Made by a program: the position numbers and the translations under genes. The notes below the pieces were generated by a model, which saw only the letters and a program-made list of their open reading frames with translations, made no database searches and was not told the origin of the DNA. Below, one piece after another: positions 15,600 to 24,801 of a stretch of 64,000 nucleotides of DNA. Source of the stretch: JAJTFA01 sp051715425 (GTDB lineage Bacteria > Bacteroidota > Bacteroidia > UKL13-3). The stretch lies in NCBI GenBank assembly GCA_051715425.1, contig JBPXJS010000002.1, positions 496,001 through 560,000 on the forward strand, given 5' to 3'. How positions within the stretch are numbered: the first letter of the stretch is position 1; each line of letters opens with the position of its first letter.

Positions 15600-17981
15600 A
15601 TGCATAAACTGCTGATTGTTTTTCTTGTTTGTTGTACCACTCAGGTAAGTTCGCAAATATTGGTGAATAACGGAGCTGCTTTGTACGCAGGGCCTGGGGC
15701 ATTAATTTCGGTAAAAGGAGGACTTCTTAATAAAAGCAATGCTCAACTTCAGAATGCAGGAGAAGTTGTTGTTACTTCTGATTTTAATAATCAGGGTACT
15801 TATCAGGGCAGCGGCAAGCTTGTATTTTCCGGGTCATTGTCAAAACAGTTTCAAACAGTTCAATCTGTATTTGGTAAATTAATGCTCGACTCCTTTTGCG
15901 GAGAAGTAAATGTGATGCAACAGCTAAGGTTTGATGATACAATCTATATTGGCAGTAACGCTGTATTAAATAATTCCATATATGATCTTCATCTCAACGG
16001 ATTTGTTATGGGGCCGGGTTCTGTTAAAACCTATGGAAATGCCAATTTAATGATAGGAGGAAGTGGAGATGCCGGGTATTTAAGAATGAGTGGTGTATTT
16101 CCTGGGGTGTCGAACAGATTTAATCAAATACAGTTTACGCGCACCGGATCTATAGGTTTTGCTGATACCATCATTGTGGCTCAGGCAGTATCCATTCAAC
16201 ATGGCACAGTTTATTCAAATGGTTTTTTAAAGCTGCGTTCAGATTCTGCACAAACAGCATATTTGCTGCCATTGGTTTCAGGTGGTGATCTTGCCGGTGC
16301 TGTTACTGTGGAGCGTTTTGTTCCGGCTGTGATGCGCAGGTATAGGATTTTAAGTACCCCAACACTACAGGCAACCTTACAACAACTGGTTGATGATATT
16401 TATATTTCAGGAACAGGTGGAAGTACAAATGGATTTGATCATACCTCATCAAATGGGGGAACATTTTTTAGCTATCAGGAAGATACAGCAGGAAACCGGG
16501 GATGGAAGGCGGCTCCAAACATATCTCAGCAATTAATACCCGGAAGCGGATCACTGGTTTTTATCAGAGGCGACCGCTCTTTACCGGCCCCAGACTGGTA
16601 TAGCATGAATACGCAGCAATACCCCTTAACCGGAGGATTTCCTGCTCAGAACAAAGTAACAATAGATTTTCACGGACCTGTTAATAAAGGGACTATTGTT
16701 AAAACACTCAGTTATACCCATACCAACGATTCCAATTCAGATGGATGGAACCTTATTGGCAATCCTTACCCTTGCCCGGTAGATTGGAATAACCTTACAA
16801 AAACCGGAATAGAGCCTTTTTATTACTCCTTAAACCCTGCCACGGGCAGTTATGAAGCCATGGATGGATCTGCATTGATTGCATCTGCTCAGGGATTTTT
16901 TGTTCACGCGGTTTCGGCCAATCCTTCAGTTACATTTACTGAAAGTGCCAAATCAGCTTCTACACCAGCCAGCCATTTTAAATCAGGCAAAGCCGAATTA
17001 AAGATTACCATGTGGAAGGATAGTTTAAGTTCTGATTTTAGCAAACTGATATTTGATCACTCCGTATCAAAAAGATTTAATTTTAATAAAGACGCCAGAA
17101 AGCTAAACAACTCGAGATTTAATATCGCAACCTGGTTAAAAACGGATAGTATTTTTGTTCAATTGCATACTTTACCTTTAGAAAACAATCCGGATACGGT
17201 TTACCTTAAAGTGGAAGGGTCATCTGGATCATACAAGCTGCAGTTTTATTCTTCGGCTCCGTTGTTATCGCAGTGCGGTCAGCTATTACTTATTGATAAG
17301 TTTAGCCAAACCATAACAGACATAAAGCAAGTTGGTGAGTACGTTTTTTCTATTACAGCATCCCCATTGTCTCAGGGGGCTGATCGTTTTTATATTGTTA
17401 CTCAAAAGAACCAAACACTTCCTTTAACCTTGCTGGAATTTAATGGAAGGAAAGTTGCGAATGCTTCTTTATTGCACTGGACAACAGCAAATGAATTTAA
17501 TATTCAGCACTTTGAAATTGAACGTGCAACGGAAAATGGTTTATTTGAAACAATAGGTACGGTAAAAGCAACCGGTTTAACTCACAAACAGGAATCATAT
17601 CAGTTTATAGATGAAACACCTCACCCTGAGATGAATTATTACAGGTTACGTATGATAGAGGCTGATGGGAAGTATAGTTATTCAAGTGTTGCTTTGGTTT
17701 GGTTTGGCTCTGCAATAAAAGCGCAAGGAGATATCCATTGTATTCAAAATCCATTTACAGGTTTGTTGCGGTTTAAAATAGATGAGGGTATCGCCACAAA
17801 AGAGTTTGATATTGATGTTTATAATTCATTCGGAACAAAAGTGGCAACGTTTAAAGCCGTGTCATTAAATAACAACCTGATCACACTTGATCTTTCTGCA
17901 TTAAAGGCTGCCATCTATGATGTTCGGTTTACTAATAAGGCAAGTTCAGGTGAAATAAATATTAAAGTACTTAAGTTATAG
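15600..17981 (+). CDS. Secreted protein with T9SS type A sorting domain
   Basis: 793 residues with a signal peptide (MHKLLIVFLVCCTTQVSSQ). The N-terminal ~200 residues are a Gly/Asn-rich solenoid-like region (GAALYAGPGALISVKGGLL). The middle has beta-sandwich-like segments with the common LLEFNGRKVANASLLHWTT and NEFNIQHFEIERA motifs, found next to T9SS signals. The C-terminal ~80 residues (QNPFTGLLRF, then VYNSFGTKV, ending in a basic tail) form the sorting domain. Predicted to be exported across the outer membrane by T9SS and surface-attached or released. Divergent to the fibre gene and probably co-regulated with it. Confidence 0.85.
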   Translation: MHKLLIVFLVCCTTQVSSQILVNNGAALYAGPGALISVKGGLLNKSNAQLQNAGEVVVTSDFNNQGTYQGSGKLVFSGSLSKQFQTVQSVFGKLMLDSFCGEVNVMQQLRFDDTIYIGSNAVLNNSIYDLHLNGFVMGPGSVKTYGNANLMIGGSGDAGYLRMSGVFPGVSNRFNQIQFTRTGSIGFADTIIVAQAVSIQHGTVYSNGFLKLRSDSAQTAYLLPLVSGGDLAGAVTVERFVPAVMRRYRILSTPTLQATLQQLVDDIYISGTGGSTNGFDHTSSNGGTFFSYQEDTAGNRGWKAAPNISQQLIPGSGSLVFIRGDRSLPAPDWYSMNTQQYPLTGGFPAQNKVTIDFHGPVNKGTIVKTLSYTHTNDSNSDGWNLIGNPYPCPVDWNNLTKTGIEPFYYSLNPATGSYEAMDGSALIASAQGFFVHAVSANPSVTFTESAKSASTPASHFKSGKAELKITMWKDSLSSDFSKLIFDHSVSKRFNFNKDARKLNNSRFNIATWLKTDSIFVQLHTLPLENNPDTVYLKVEGSSGSYKLQFYSSAPLLSQCGQLLLIDKFSQTITDIKQVGEYVFSITASPLSQGADRFYIVTQKNQTLPLTLLEFNGRKVANASLLHWTTANEFNIQHFEIERATENGLFETIGTVKATGLTHKQESYQFIDETPHPEMNYYRLRMIEADGKYSYSSVALVWFGSAIKAQGDIHCIQNPFTGLLRFKIDEGIATKEFDIDVYNSFGTKVATFKAVSLNNNLITLDLSALKAAIYDVRFTNKASSGEINIKVLKL

Positions 17982-18087
17982 GATTATCGACTCTCAGCGT
18001 GTGAGATACTCGGTCTTTATAGTTTAGTGCTCTTTGTTATCACTGTTTTTTATTTCCACGCGGGATTATTACCTTTCCGCTTACGTT

Positions 18088-19233
18088 ATGAAAAAAAGAA
18101 AATGGCTTGGTGCCTTGCTCAATATTATACTTCCCGGCCTTGGAAGCGCCTATGGAGGTAAAGTTAAAAAGGGATTGATATTTTATATCACCACCTTAAT
18201 GCTGGTTATCGGTATCCGGTTTGTTGCTTTTAATTTTACCATTTTTCAAACCATGTTTTTTGTCATTTTTGGCTGGTATATTTTCTTACTCATCAGTGGT
18301 TTTCTGGATGCAAAAAGGTATACGAGAAATGAGCCTCACAAATATGATAGGTGGTATGTATACCTATTGGCTTTTGTGTGTCACCTGGTATTTGTAAACC
18401 TCATTACCGGGAGAAATTTAGAGAAGGTATCGTTTATTTCATTTGCCAGTATACCCACAACCGCAATGGATCCGGCCTTGCTAGTGGGGGATGTAATTGC
18501 ATTTAAGAAAACAAAAAATATCCAGCGTCACGATATAGTTACTTTTCATTATCCGCCTGAACCCAACACCATGTATGTAAAACGCTGTATTGGAATACCG
18601 GGCGATAGTCTGGAGATTAAAGCAGGTACGGTGTTTATTAATCACCAGCCATTGGATGGATCGGCTTACCGGTACAGGTATTTTGTAACAACGTATGGAA
18701 CACCTTTAAATGAGCGTATGTTAAAACAGCTCCATATTGATGCAAGAGATTTCAATATGGTTTCCGATAGTTCGTATGAAATGCTTTTAACACAAAAAGA
18801 AGTCGTTTCTTTGAGAACAGCTAAGGTAATCAGGTCAGTTATTCCCGCCTTTGTAAATGAAGATGAAATACAATCATTTGTTTATCCCAATTCGGATGAT
18901 TTTAGCTGGAATGTAGATCATTACGGACCTGTTTATATTCCTAAGATAGGTGGTGTAATTACCTTAACCACTAAAAATATAGATTTATACAGATATTGCA
19001 TTGAGCACGAAGGTGGTCAATCAAGCTTAGATTCTGCCGTAGTGCGTTTAAACGGGCAAGAGCCACCTTCCTACACGTTTAAACAAAACTACTATTTTGT
19101 GTTGGGTGATAACCGCCATAATTCTGCAGATTCACGTTTCTGGGGTTTTGTTCCTGAAGATTTATTGATAGGTAAAGCCATGTACCTGTATTGGTCGGAC
19201 AACTGGAACAGGGTAGGGATGGATGTGAAATAA
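18088..19233 (+). CDS. Signal peptidase I homologue, probably inactive (catalytic Ser replaced by Ala)
   Basis: 381 residues from the ATG at 18088 (MKKRKWLGALLNIILPG); an in-frame ATG at 18034 adds 18 unconvincing residues. Three or four membrane helices occupy the first ~120 residues. The S26 domain follows with box B IPTTAMDPALLVGD, box D YVKRCIGIPGDSLEI and box E GDNRHNSADSRFWGFVP. In active enzymes the residue before the box-B Met is the nucleophile Ser; here it is Ala126 (codon GCA at 18463-18465). The general-base Lys165 is kept, 39 residues later. A 130-residue insertion separates boxes D and E. It is therefore likely a non-catalytic paralogue, or uses another nucleophile such as a neighbouring Thr. 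Confidence 0.85.
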   Translation: MKKRKWLGALLNIILPGLGSAYGGKVKKGLIFYITTLMLVIGIRFVAFNFTIFQTMFFVIFGWYIFLLISGFLDAKRYTRNEPHKYDRWYVYLLAFVCHLVFVNLITGRNLEKVSFISFASIPTTAMDPALLVGDVIAFKKTKNIQRHDIVTFHYPPEPNTMYVKRCIGIPGDSLEIKAGTVFINHQPLDGSAYRYRYFVTTYGTPLNERMLKQLHIDARDFNMVSDSSYEMLLTQKEVVSLRTAKVIRSVIPAFVNEDEIQSFVYPNSDDFSWNVDHYGPVYIPKIGGVITLTTKNIDLYRYCIEHEGGQSSLDSAVVRLNGQEPPSYTFKQNYYFVLGDNRHNSADSRFWGFVPEDLLIGKAMYLYWSDNWNRVGMDVK

Positions 19234-19319
19234 TAGTTGGTTTCAGGCTTGAAGGTATTGCTTTAAATGATAACCATTTACTTCCGGCCTGATAAACCTT
19301 AACGCGTAAAATGTAATAA

Positions 19320-19913
19320 ATGATTAAACAAAAGATTAAGCGCAGCATCAGGGTGTCGCGGTATGTGTTTTATAAAGAAACACTTATTGATTATAAGGAA
19401 CATTTCTGGTCGTTCCTTGGTGCCTTTGTTGGTATTGGTATCATTGCATTTGTGCAAAGCAGGGTATTCACTCATCTCGAGAATGTTTTTCTTATCGGAT
19501 CGTTTGGTGCATCAAGTGTGCTTGTTTATGGAGCCATACAAAGTCCGCTGGCGCAACCACGCAACTTAATTGGCGGGCACCTTGTTTCTGCCCTTATTGG
19601 TGTTACGGTTTATAAAGTGTTTCCCGATATCATATGGATTACCGCACCGCTTGCAGTTGCTTTATCTATTGTATTGATGCAGATTACAAAAACCCTTCAC
19701 CCACCCGGTGGTGCAACGGCACTTATTGCAGTTATTGGTTCAGAAAAGATAAAAAACCTTGGTTATCACTTTGTGTTTTCTCCTGTGTTGGCCAATGCAC
19801 TTATTCTGCTTATTGTGGCATTGGTGTTTAATAATATCACCTCACACAGGCGTTACCCAACAGATAAAAGATTTACCGGCAGGATACGAAGGTTGTTTGC
19901 GAAGCGTGGGTAG
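19320..19913 (+). CDS. HPP-family integral membrane protein
   Basis: 197 residues. After a basic N-terminus there are four predicted membrane helices (about 30-50, 56-75, 85-125, 147-167). The family signature HPPGGATAL follows TKTLH in the third helical region, and GSFGASSVL and AQPRNLIGGH are also typical. HPP proteins are inner-membrane proteins; plant chloroplast members have been linked to nitrite transport, while bacterial roles are mostly unknown. It stands alone, 86 bp after the signal peptidase homologue. Confidence 0.9.
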   Translation: MIKQKIKRSIRVSRYVFYKETLIDYKEHFWSFLGAFVGIGIIAFVQSRVFTHLENVFLIGSFGASSVLVYGAIQSPLAQPRNLIGGHLVSALIGVTVYKVFPDIIWITAPLAVALSIVLMQITKTLHPPGGATALIAVIGSEKIKNLGYHFVFSPVLANALILLIVALVFNNITSHRRYPTDKRFTGRIRRLFAKRG

Positions 19914-20111
19914 CTGAAGGTGGAGAAATAATGAGGTAAGCTCCGATTATGATAAGGTCATGGAAGATTATTTAATATAATTAAAATAAAGTTTAATTGC
20001 TCTCCTCAAACACCACATGCAAAATCAAATGGTACAGGATAGTAAAAGGGAATGCTTTTCCGCATTAGGAAATTAGCTGGTATATTGCAATCAATTCTAA
20101 AAACTGCTACC

Positions 20112-20378
20112 ATGAAAACATATAAGTTTTGCCAAAGCTGTGGTTTCCCGTTAAAGAAGGATAAAAAAGGCGGAGGTTCAGAAAAAGACGGGTCAATAAG
20201 CAATATGTATTGTTCCATGTGTTATGAAAAGGGAGAATTTTTGACACCACCTGAGATAAACACAGCTGAAAAAATGCAGAAATTTTGTATACAGGAAATG
20301 AAGAAGGATGGAATGAATGTTTTTTTTGCCTGGCTGGCCACCCGATCAATCCCGCGGCTGGAGAGATGGAAACACTAA
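20112..20378 (+). CDS. Small putative zinc-ribbon protein
   Basis: 88 residues from the ATG at 20112 (MKTYKFCQSCGFPLKKD); an upstream ATG at 20052 adds 20 residues before the conserved start. Two Cys pairs, CQSCG near the N-terminus and CSMC at about residues 37-40, form a zinc-ribbon-like knuckle separated by a Lys/Gly-rich loop. The C-terminal half is helical (EKMQKFCIQEMKK). This small family is widespread in Bacteroidota and Firmicutes without known function. Confidence 0.8.
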   Translation: MKTYKFCQSCGFPLKKDKKGGGSEKDGSISNMYCSMCYEKGEFLTPPEINTAEKMQKFCIQEMKKDGMNVFFAWLATRSIPRLERWKH

Positions 20379-20505
20379 CCTTAATCTGATGTGTTTAGAG
20401 AGTGAGAACAGGCACAGGTAAGTTTATGTCAGAAAATGATCAAATAAAAATTGGTAAGGGGAAGATTAAACCGGCCATTTACTATAAATAAAATAACCAA
20501 CCCAT

Positions 20506-20856
20506 ATGGAAAAACACAGGATATTCACCACCTCATTTGCAAGCGTATATCCCCACTATATTCATAAAGCGGAAAAGAAGGGACGCACCAAATCAGAGGT
20601 AGATACCATTATTTGCTGGCTTACCGGATACCATGAACAATCCCTGCAACAGCATATTGATAACAAAACGGATTTTGAAACCTTTTTCGCTCAGGCTCCG
20701 CAACTGCATCCAAACGTATCAAAAATTACGGGTGTAATATGTGGGTATCGTGTAGAGGAAATAGAAGATAAACTGATGCAAAAAATCCGCTACCTGGATA
20801 AACTGGTGGATGAACTGGCCAAAGGAAAAAGCATGGATAAAATTTTAAGGAAATAA
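20506..20856 (+). CDS. DUF2200-family protein
   Basis: 116 residues, recognised from HRIFTTSFASVYPHYI, KAEKKGRTKSEVDTIICWLTGY and HPNVSKITGVICGYRVEEI. The family is a compact cytoplasmic domain of unknown function that ends in helices (MQKIRYLDKLVDELAKGK). The start is clear because the family begins directly at the ATG. It stands between the zinc-ribbon gene and the acetyltransferase gene on the same strand with 127- and 55-bp gaps, so co-transcription is possible but not required. Confidence 0.9.
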   Translation: MEKHRIFTTSFASVYPHYIHKAEKKGRTKSEVDTIICWLTGYHEQSLQQHIDNKTDFETFFAQAPQLHPNVSKITGVICGYRVEEIEDKLMQKIRYLDKLVDELAKGKSMDKILRK

Positions 20857-20911
20857 GGAGAACCGGTTTTAAATCGAATAACAACAAAGGCTAAATACTT
20901 CACAACAAACA

Positions 20912-21388
20912 ATGATAACAGGGACTACGCAGATTACTTTCAGACTTCTTGCACCTCACGAGCCTGTACCTTACCATTTACTCCTGATTGCAGATCCTTC
21001 ACGCGATATGATTGACAGCTACCTGTCCTCATCAAGGGTTTTTATTGCGGAAACAGAAGGACAGATACAGGGTGTAATGGTTATTTATAACAGAACTAAC
21101 CTTGAGGTGGAGATCAAAAATATAGCTGTGGAAGAACGTTTACATGGAAAAGGCATTGGTACTTTTCTGATAAAAAATGGAATTCAATTATGCAGGCAGG
21201 AGGGAGTGAAAAAGATGTATATAGGTACAGCCAATTCCAGTATTGGCCAGCTTTATTTATACCAAAAGCTGGGGTTTAATATAGAAGAGATCAGAAACAA
21301 TTATTTTATAAACCAACACTACCCGGAACCCATTTTTGAAAATGGTATTCAGGCAAAACACCTGATTATGTTAAGCCGGAAACTGTGA
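20912..21388 (+). CDS. GNAT-family N-acetyltransferase
   Basis: 158 residues. The acetyl-CoA-binding motif is VEERLHGKGIGTFLIKNGI (Gln/Arg-x-x-Gly-x-Gly/Ala type), followed by the family's C-terminal IGTANSSIGQLYLYQKLGF. The substrate is not predictable; similar proteins acetylate small molecules or protein N-termini. Soluble and cytoplasmic. The 242-bp stretch after it holds nothing I recognise. Confidence 0.88.
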   Translation: MITGTTQITFRLLAPHEPVPYHLLLIADPSRDMIDSYLSSSRVFIAETEGQIQGVMVIYNRTNLEVEIKNIAVEERLHGKGIGTFLIKNGIQLCRQEGVKKMYIGTANSSIGQLYLYQKLGFNIEEIRNNYFINQHYPEPIFENGIQAKHLIMLSRKL

Positions 21389-21630
21389 AGCAACAGGAGA
21401 TATAACTTATATTTATTTATACATAGGCCGAAATATGGAATAGCATTGCATAATTATGCTGCGAGCAAAGAGAGTATTCTGTTGAATTTATCGAAGACAT
21501 CTCGGATTCTGGAATGGTATCTAACTAAAGGGACATCTTAGCAACCAGTTTGTATAAATTTGAGAACGATGGTTAGTTGAACGGCAATTCAATTAACCAT
21601 CATTCCCACAGAGTTGAAAAGGCAATAAGT

Positions 21631-24021
21631 TTAAAACTCAAACTTTAAACCAAATGTAGGGAATATAGCCAGCCCATCTGTAATTAATTCTCCTGTATAA
21701 GGGTTCAGGGTTCGTGAGTTTTCATTCTGGCGGTTCAATATATTCACAATGTCTATAAACAGAATTACATTAATCTGTTTCATTTGTATGCTGTAGTCAG
21801 CTCGTATATCCAGACTAATAAAGTCATCAAGCCGGTTGGCATTTTTGGCAGTTATTTCCTGAGAATATCTAAGGTAAGAAGGGTTGTTAAATATATTGGC
21901 ATGAACGATATAAGTGTCGGTTGGCTTGCCTGTTGCATACCTGAATTTGGAAGCAAGAATCCAATGTTTGCTTGCCTTATAACTGATCAGGAAATTAACC
22001 TGATGTGGTTGACTAAAAGTAAAATCGTATTCACCGGATCCATCATGATCGTTACGTTTGCTTTGCATGTAGGAGTACCCGATTTGTCCATGTAGTTTCC
22101 GGGTAAGGCGTTTGGTAAGGTTTATGTCAATTCCATGCGCCCATCCGGTGCCTTTATTTGTTTGTTCACTTTGACCGGTCATTGGGCGCACCACCAAATG
22201 ATCAAATTTTTTATACCATCCTTCCACCGTAATTTTTAAATCAGGGGTGAAGTATTTTTTGTACCCAAGTACAACCTGAATAACCTGTTGTTGTTTTAAT
22301 TTTTTATCTGAAGGTTGATCAGCAATTTCTGAGTATACCGGATCCTGATAGTAGAGGCCACCGGCAAAATTTATACTGCTGGTATGGTTGAGTTGCCAGT
22401 TACCACTTAGGCGGGGAGATAAGGTATGCTGTCTGGTAAACCCTGTATAATCATATCTGATACCGGAATTGATATTTAACTTTTTGAAAACAGTAAATGA
22501 ATAATCTGTGTAAGCAGAAGTATTAAAAGCGGTCTGGTTAAAATCGGCATTAAAATACACTGGGTCAATCAGGGCATAAAATTGATTGGGGTTTCTGCTA
22601 TCGTTAAAGTCATAAATATACATGGTATCGAAACGGCTGAGGTGCCTGTAGTTCTTCAGGTTCAACATATCAATATCAATACCACTGACCAGTTTGGAGC
22701 GATTTTCGAAATTTATGGTATAAATGGTTCGGTATCCATATTTGGTTTCAGTGTAATTAATCACTCTCACATTATTTTCGGTTTTAATAAGTTCAGGTTC
22801 TATAATTTTACCCTCATTGTCTGATAATGGGAAAGAGGCTCCAATATTTACCTTGGAAGAAGTTCGGGTATAATACATTATATTTTTCCAGTAACTGTTC
22901 TTAGAGGTCAGTGTTCTCAGGCTTAATCCAAAAATATTTTTATTTGATCCGGCATTAATAAGAGATGGGTCAGTAAGTACTTTCTGCAGTTTTACATTTT
23001 CAATATCTTTTATAAATTCATCAGGGCTCACAACCGCAAGCACAGAAAGTTTATTTTTTGTCCCCAATTCTGTGGTCGATTTTAAAATAAAATCGGCATA
23101 ACGTGGTATTCCAATATCTTTAAGATTAAGCATACTCAGCAAACGTGTAAAATCCTGATAACGGGCTGAAACAAACAGACTGGTTTTTTTATGAACATAA
23201 CTTGGGCCATCGTAGTTTAGGGTAAGTCCCAGCAGATCCAGTTGACCGTCAACAGTAAAATCTTCTTTGTTTCCCTCTTTGATGCCAAGGTTCAGGCAGG
23301 AAGCACTTCTGCGTCCGTATTGGGCTGAAATACCACCACCCTGAAACTGTGCTTGATCAATAACGCGTGGAGCAAAAATACTAAAACGCCCACCGTTTGG
23401 GTCATTAAATGAACCATTGCCTTCCAAATGTCCAAGCTCTGTTACCGGAATATCGTCTACCATATAAATATTATCGCGGACGCCTTGCCCCCTTACTGCA
23501 ATAGCAGAGTATTGCCCGCCACTGCTGGAAACACCTGGTAGCATTCCAATGGCCCTGAAAATATCCCCCTGCGCACCCGGGTTTCGGGAGATTTCTTCCC
23601 GGGAAAAACTATAATCGGAAACAGGAGTGATGGGACTGTTTTCATATTTAAAAGAACTAACCTGCACCTGTTGCAATACTTGTTGCGATTCTTCGATTTC
23701 AATTTCAAGATAAATCGTTTTGTTCCTGATCATATGGATATCATTTACCGTTTTCTCCTGATAGCCAATAAAACTCACAACAACCGAATAAATTCCTTCC
23801 TGGATATTGCTCAGCTTAAACAAACCCGAGGTATCTGATAAAGTTCCGGTTTTTAGCGTTTTTATAGCAACACTTGCTCCTGTTACTGCTTGTTTGGTGG
23901 CTTTATCAATAATTTTGCCTTTAATGGTTCCAGTATATTGTGCATATCCGGTTGATGTTATCAATAGAGGTACAACGGCAAATAATATTGCCTTTACCAG
24001 GTTTACCTGTTTGTTTTTCAT
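21631..24021 (-). CDS. TonB-dependent outer-membrane receptor with carboxypeptidase-like domain
   Basis: 796 residues with a signal peptide (ITSTGYAQ). A CarboxypepD_reg-like beta domain spans about 30-110 (TGTIKGKIIDKATKQAVTGA), then the plug at about 130-250 (RNPGAQGDIFRAIGMLPGV, VRGQGVRDNIYMVDDIPV), then a 22-strand-type barrel ending in the usual aromatic residue (FGLKFEF). No SusD partner is adjacent, so it is not a SusCD pair; the ligand may be a siderophore, cofactor or peptide. It is a single gene with its own promoter region before the cupin gene. Confidence 0.93.
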   Translation of the reverse strand: MKNKQVNLVKAILFAVVPLLITSTGYAQYTGTIKGKIIDKATKQAVTGASVAIKTLKTGTLSDTSGLFKLSNIQEGIYSVVVSFIGYQEKTVNDIHMIRNKTIYLEIEIEESQQVLQQVQVSSFKYENSPITPVSDYSFSREEISRNPGAQGDIFRAIGMLPGVSSSGGQYSAIAVRGQGVRDNIYMVDDIPVTELGHLEGNGSFNDPNGGRFSIFAPRVIDQAQFQGGGISAQYGRRSASCLNLGIKEGNKEDFTVDGQLDLLGLTLNYDGPSYVHKKTSLFVSARYQDFTRLLSMLNLKDIGIPRYADFILKSTTELGTKNKLSVLAVVSPDEFIKDIENVKLQKVLTDPSLINAGSNKNIFGLSLRTLTSKNSYWKNIMYYTRTSSKVNIGASFPLSDNEGKIIEPELIKTENNVRVINYTETKYGYRTIYTINFENRSKLVSGIDIDMLNLKNYRHLSRFDTMYIYDFNDSRNPNQFYALIDPVYFNADFNQTAFNTSAYTDYSFTVFKKLNINSGIRYDYTGFTRQHTLSPRLSGNWQLNHTSSINFAGGLYYQDPVYSEIADQPSDKKLKQQQVIQVVLGYKKYFTPDLKITVEGWYKKFDHLVVRPMTGQSEQTNKGTGWAHGIDINLTKRLTRKLHGQIGYSYMQSKRNDHDGSGEYDFTFSQPHQVNFLISYKASKHWILASKFRYATGKPTDTYIVHANIFNNPSYLRYSQEITAKNANRLDDFISLDIRADYSIQMKQINVILFIDIVNILNRQNENSRTLNPYTGELITDGLAIFPTFGLKFEF

Positions 24022-24198
24022 ATGTTTTTTGAAATAATTATCTAATAGAAATTCTTATTTCATGAAGGTTGTTTTGCGCTGTGAAGTTTATCGAGACCTC
24101 TGCAGCACGTATTTTCATAAACCTTTTAAGGAATATGAAGGCAAAAATCAGGTTGGTTAGGTTTATCTGTTCAAGGCTTATGCACTTAGCCTTGAATT

Positions 24199-24747
24199 TT
24201 ACAAAGGGGCTGGTGCATGATCAAAATGGGTATATTTATGCAGCAATTTCCCAATAAAGTAGGTGAGGGGTATGAATACTTTTTTTACCAGCCATGGTAT
24301 ATTTGTCAGTTCATATTCTGATGCATAGCGTTTCATCAGATAGGCAGCATCAAATATTTCAGGTTTTTGGTTACCCGATTTTTTTTGAGCTTCAAATATG
24401 GCTGTAAGGAAAAACACAATGGTATTAGCTGGTTTTATCCAGCCTTTACAATGCAAGGTTTCATCCCCACTGTTCCAGAACCGATGAGGAATTCCCCTTT
24501 TAAATAAGACTGTTTCACCCTCATTAACATTGCGGATAGGATGACCCTGAAGCTGGTAAGTAAGTGTGCCTTTTACTACTGTAAGACATTCTTCCTGCAA
24601 CCAATGGGTATGCATCTCCGGCCCAACACCTGGTTCTACAAAATTTTCAACCCATAATTTCTCCCCGTCAGGCTCATGTTTAGCGGATACAAATACGATT
24701 ATTTCTCCAAGACTGTTATCGATAGTGTGTGGATATTTAACTGTCAT
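24199..24747 (-). CDS. Cupin-domain protein
   Basis: 182 residues from the ATG at 24747. A TTG seven codons upstream overlaps the predicted -7 box, so it is rejected. The cupin fold has a metal-type first motif (GPEMHTHWLQEECLTVVKG, His/His/Glu) and a second motif GIPHRFWNSGDETLHC with one His. The C-terminal ~70 residues are helical with a hydrophobic segment. Possibly a sensor-like or metabolic cupin. It is divergent to a TetR-type regulator across an operator, so it is very likely the regulated gene. Confidence 0.85.
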   Translation of the reverse strand: MTVKYPHTIDNSLGEIIVFVSAKHEPDGEKLWVENFVEPGVGPEMHTHWLQEECLTVVKGTLTYQLQGHPIRNVNEGETVLFKRGIPHRFWNSGDETLHCKGWIKPANTIVFFLTAIFEAQKKSGNQKPEIFDAAYLMKRYASEYELTNIPWLVKKVFIPLTYFIGKLLHKYTHFDHAPAPL

Positions 24748-24765
24748 CTTTATATGAAATATCGG

Positions 24766-24773
24766 CAAAATTA
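24766..24773 (-). promoter_or_regulatory. -7 box for the cupin gene (TAATTTTG)
   Basis: Perfect TAnnTTTG on the minus strand. A TTGG at the usual upstream spacing is part of the palindromic operator, so a bound repressor would cover the -33 region. Confidence 0.5.
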
Positions 24774-24775
24774 AT

Positions 24776-24783
24776 TAAATTTG
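24776..24783 (+). promoter_or_regulatory. -7 box for the TetR-type gene (TAAATTTG)
   Basis: Perfect TAnnTTTG on the plus strand whose last bases are the first bases of the operator, implying autorepression. Confidence 0.45.
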
Positions 24784-24796
24784 GACAATGTCCAAA
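24780..24796. promoter_or_regulatory. Palindromic operator between cupin and TetR genes
   Basis: TTTGGACAATGTCCAAA: 7-bp arms around a 3-bp centre. It lies between the divergent genes and overlaps both predicted promoters, the classic position for a TetR-family operator. Confidence 0.65.
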
Positions 24797-24801
24797 AAAC
24801 A

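Noticed and set aside
21389..21630. Possible gene or regulatory RNA downstream of the acetyltransferase
   Set aside because: No open frame with coding features and no clear stem-loop.
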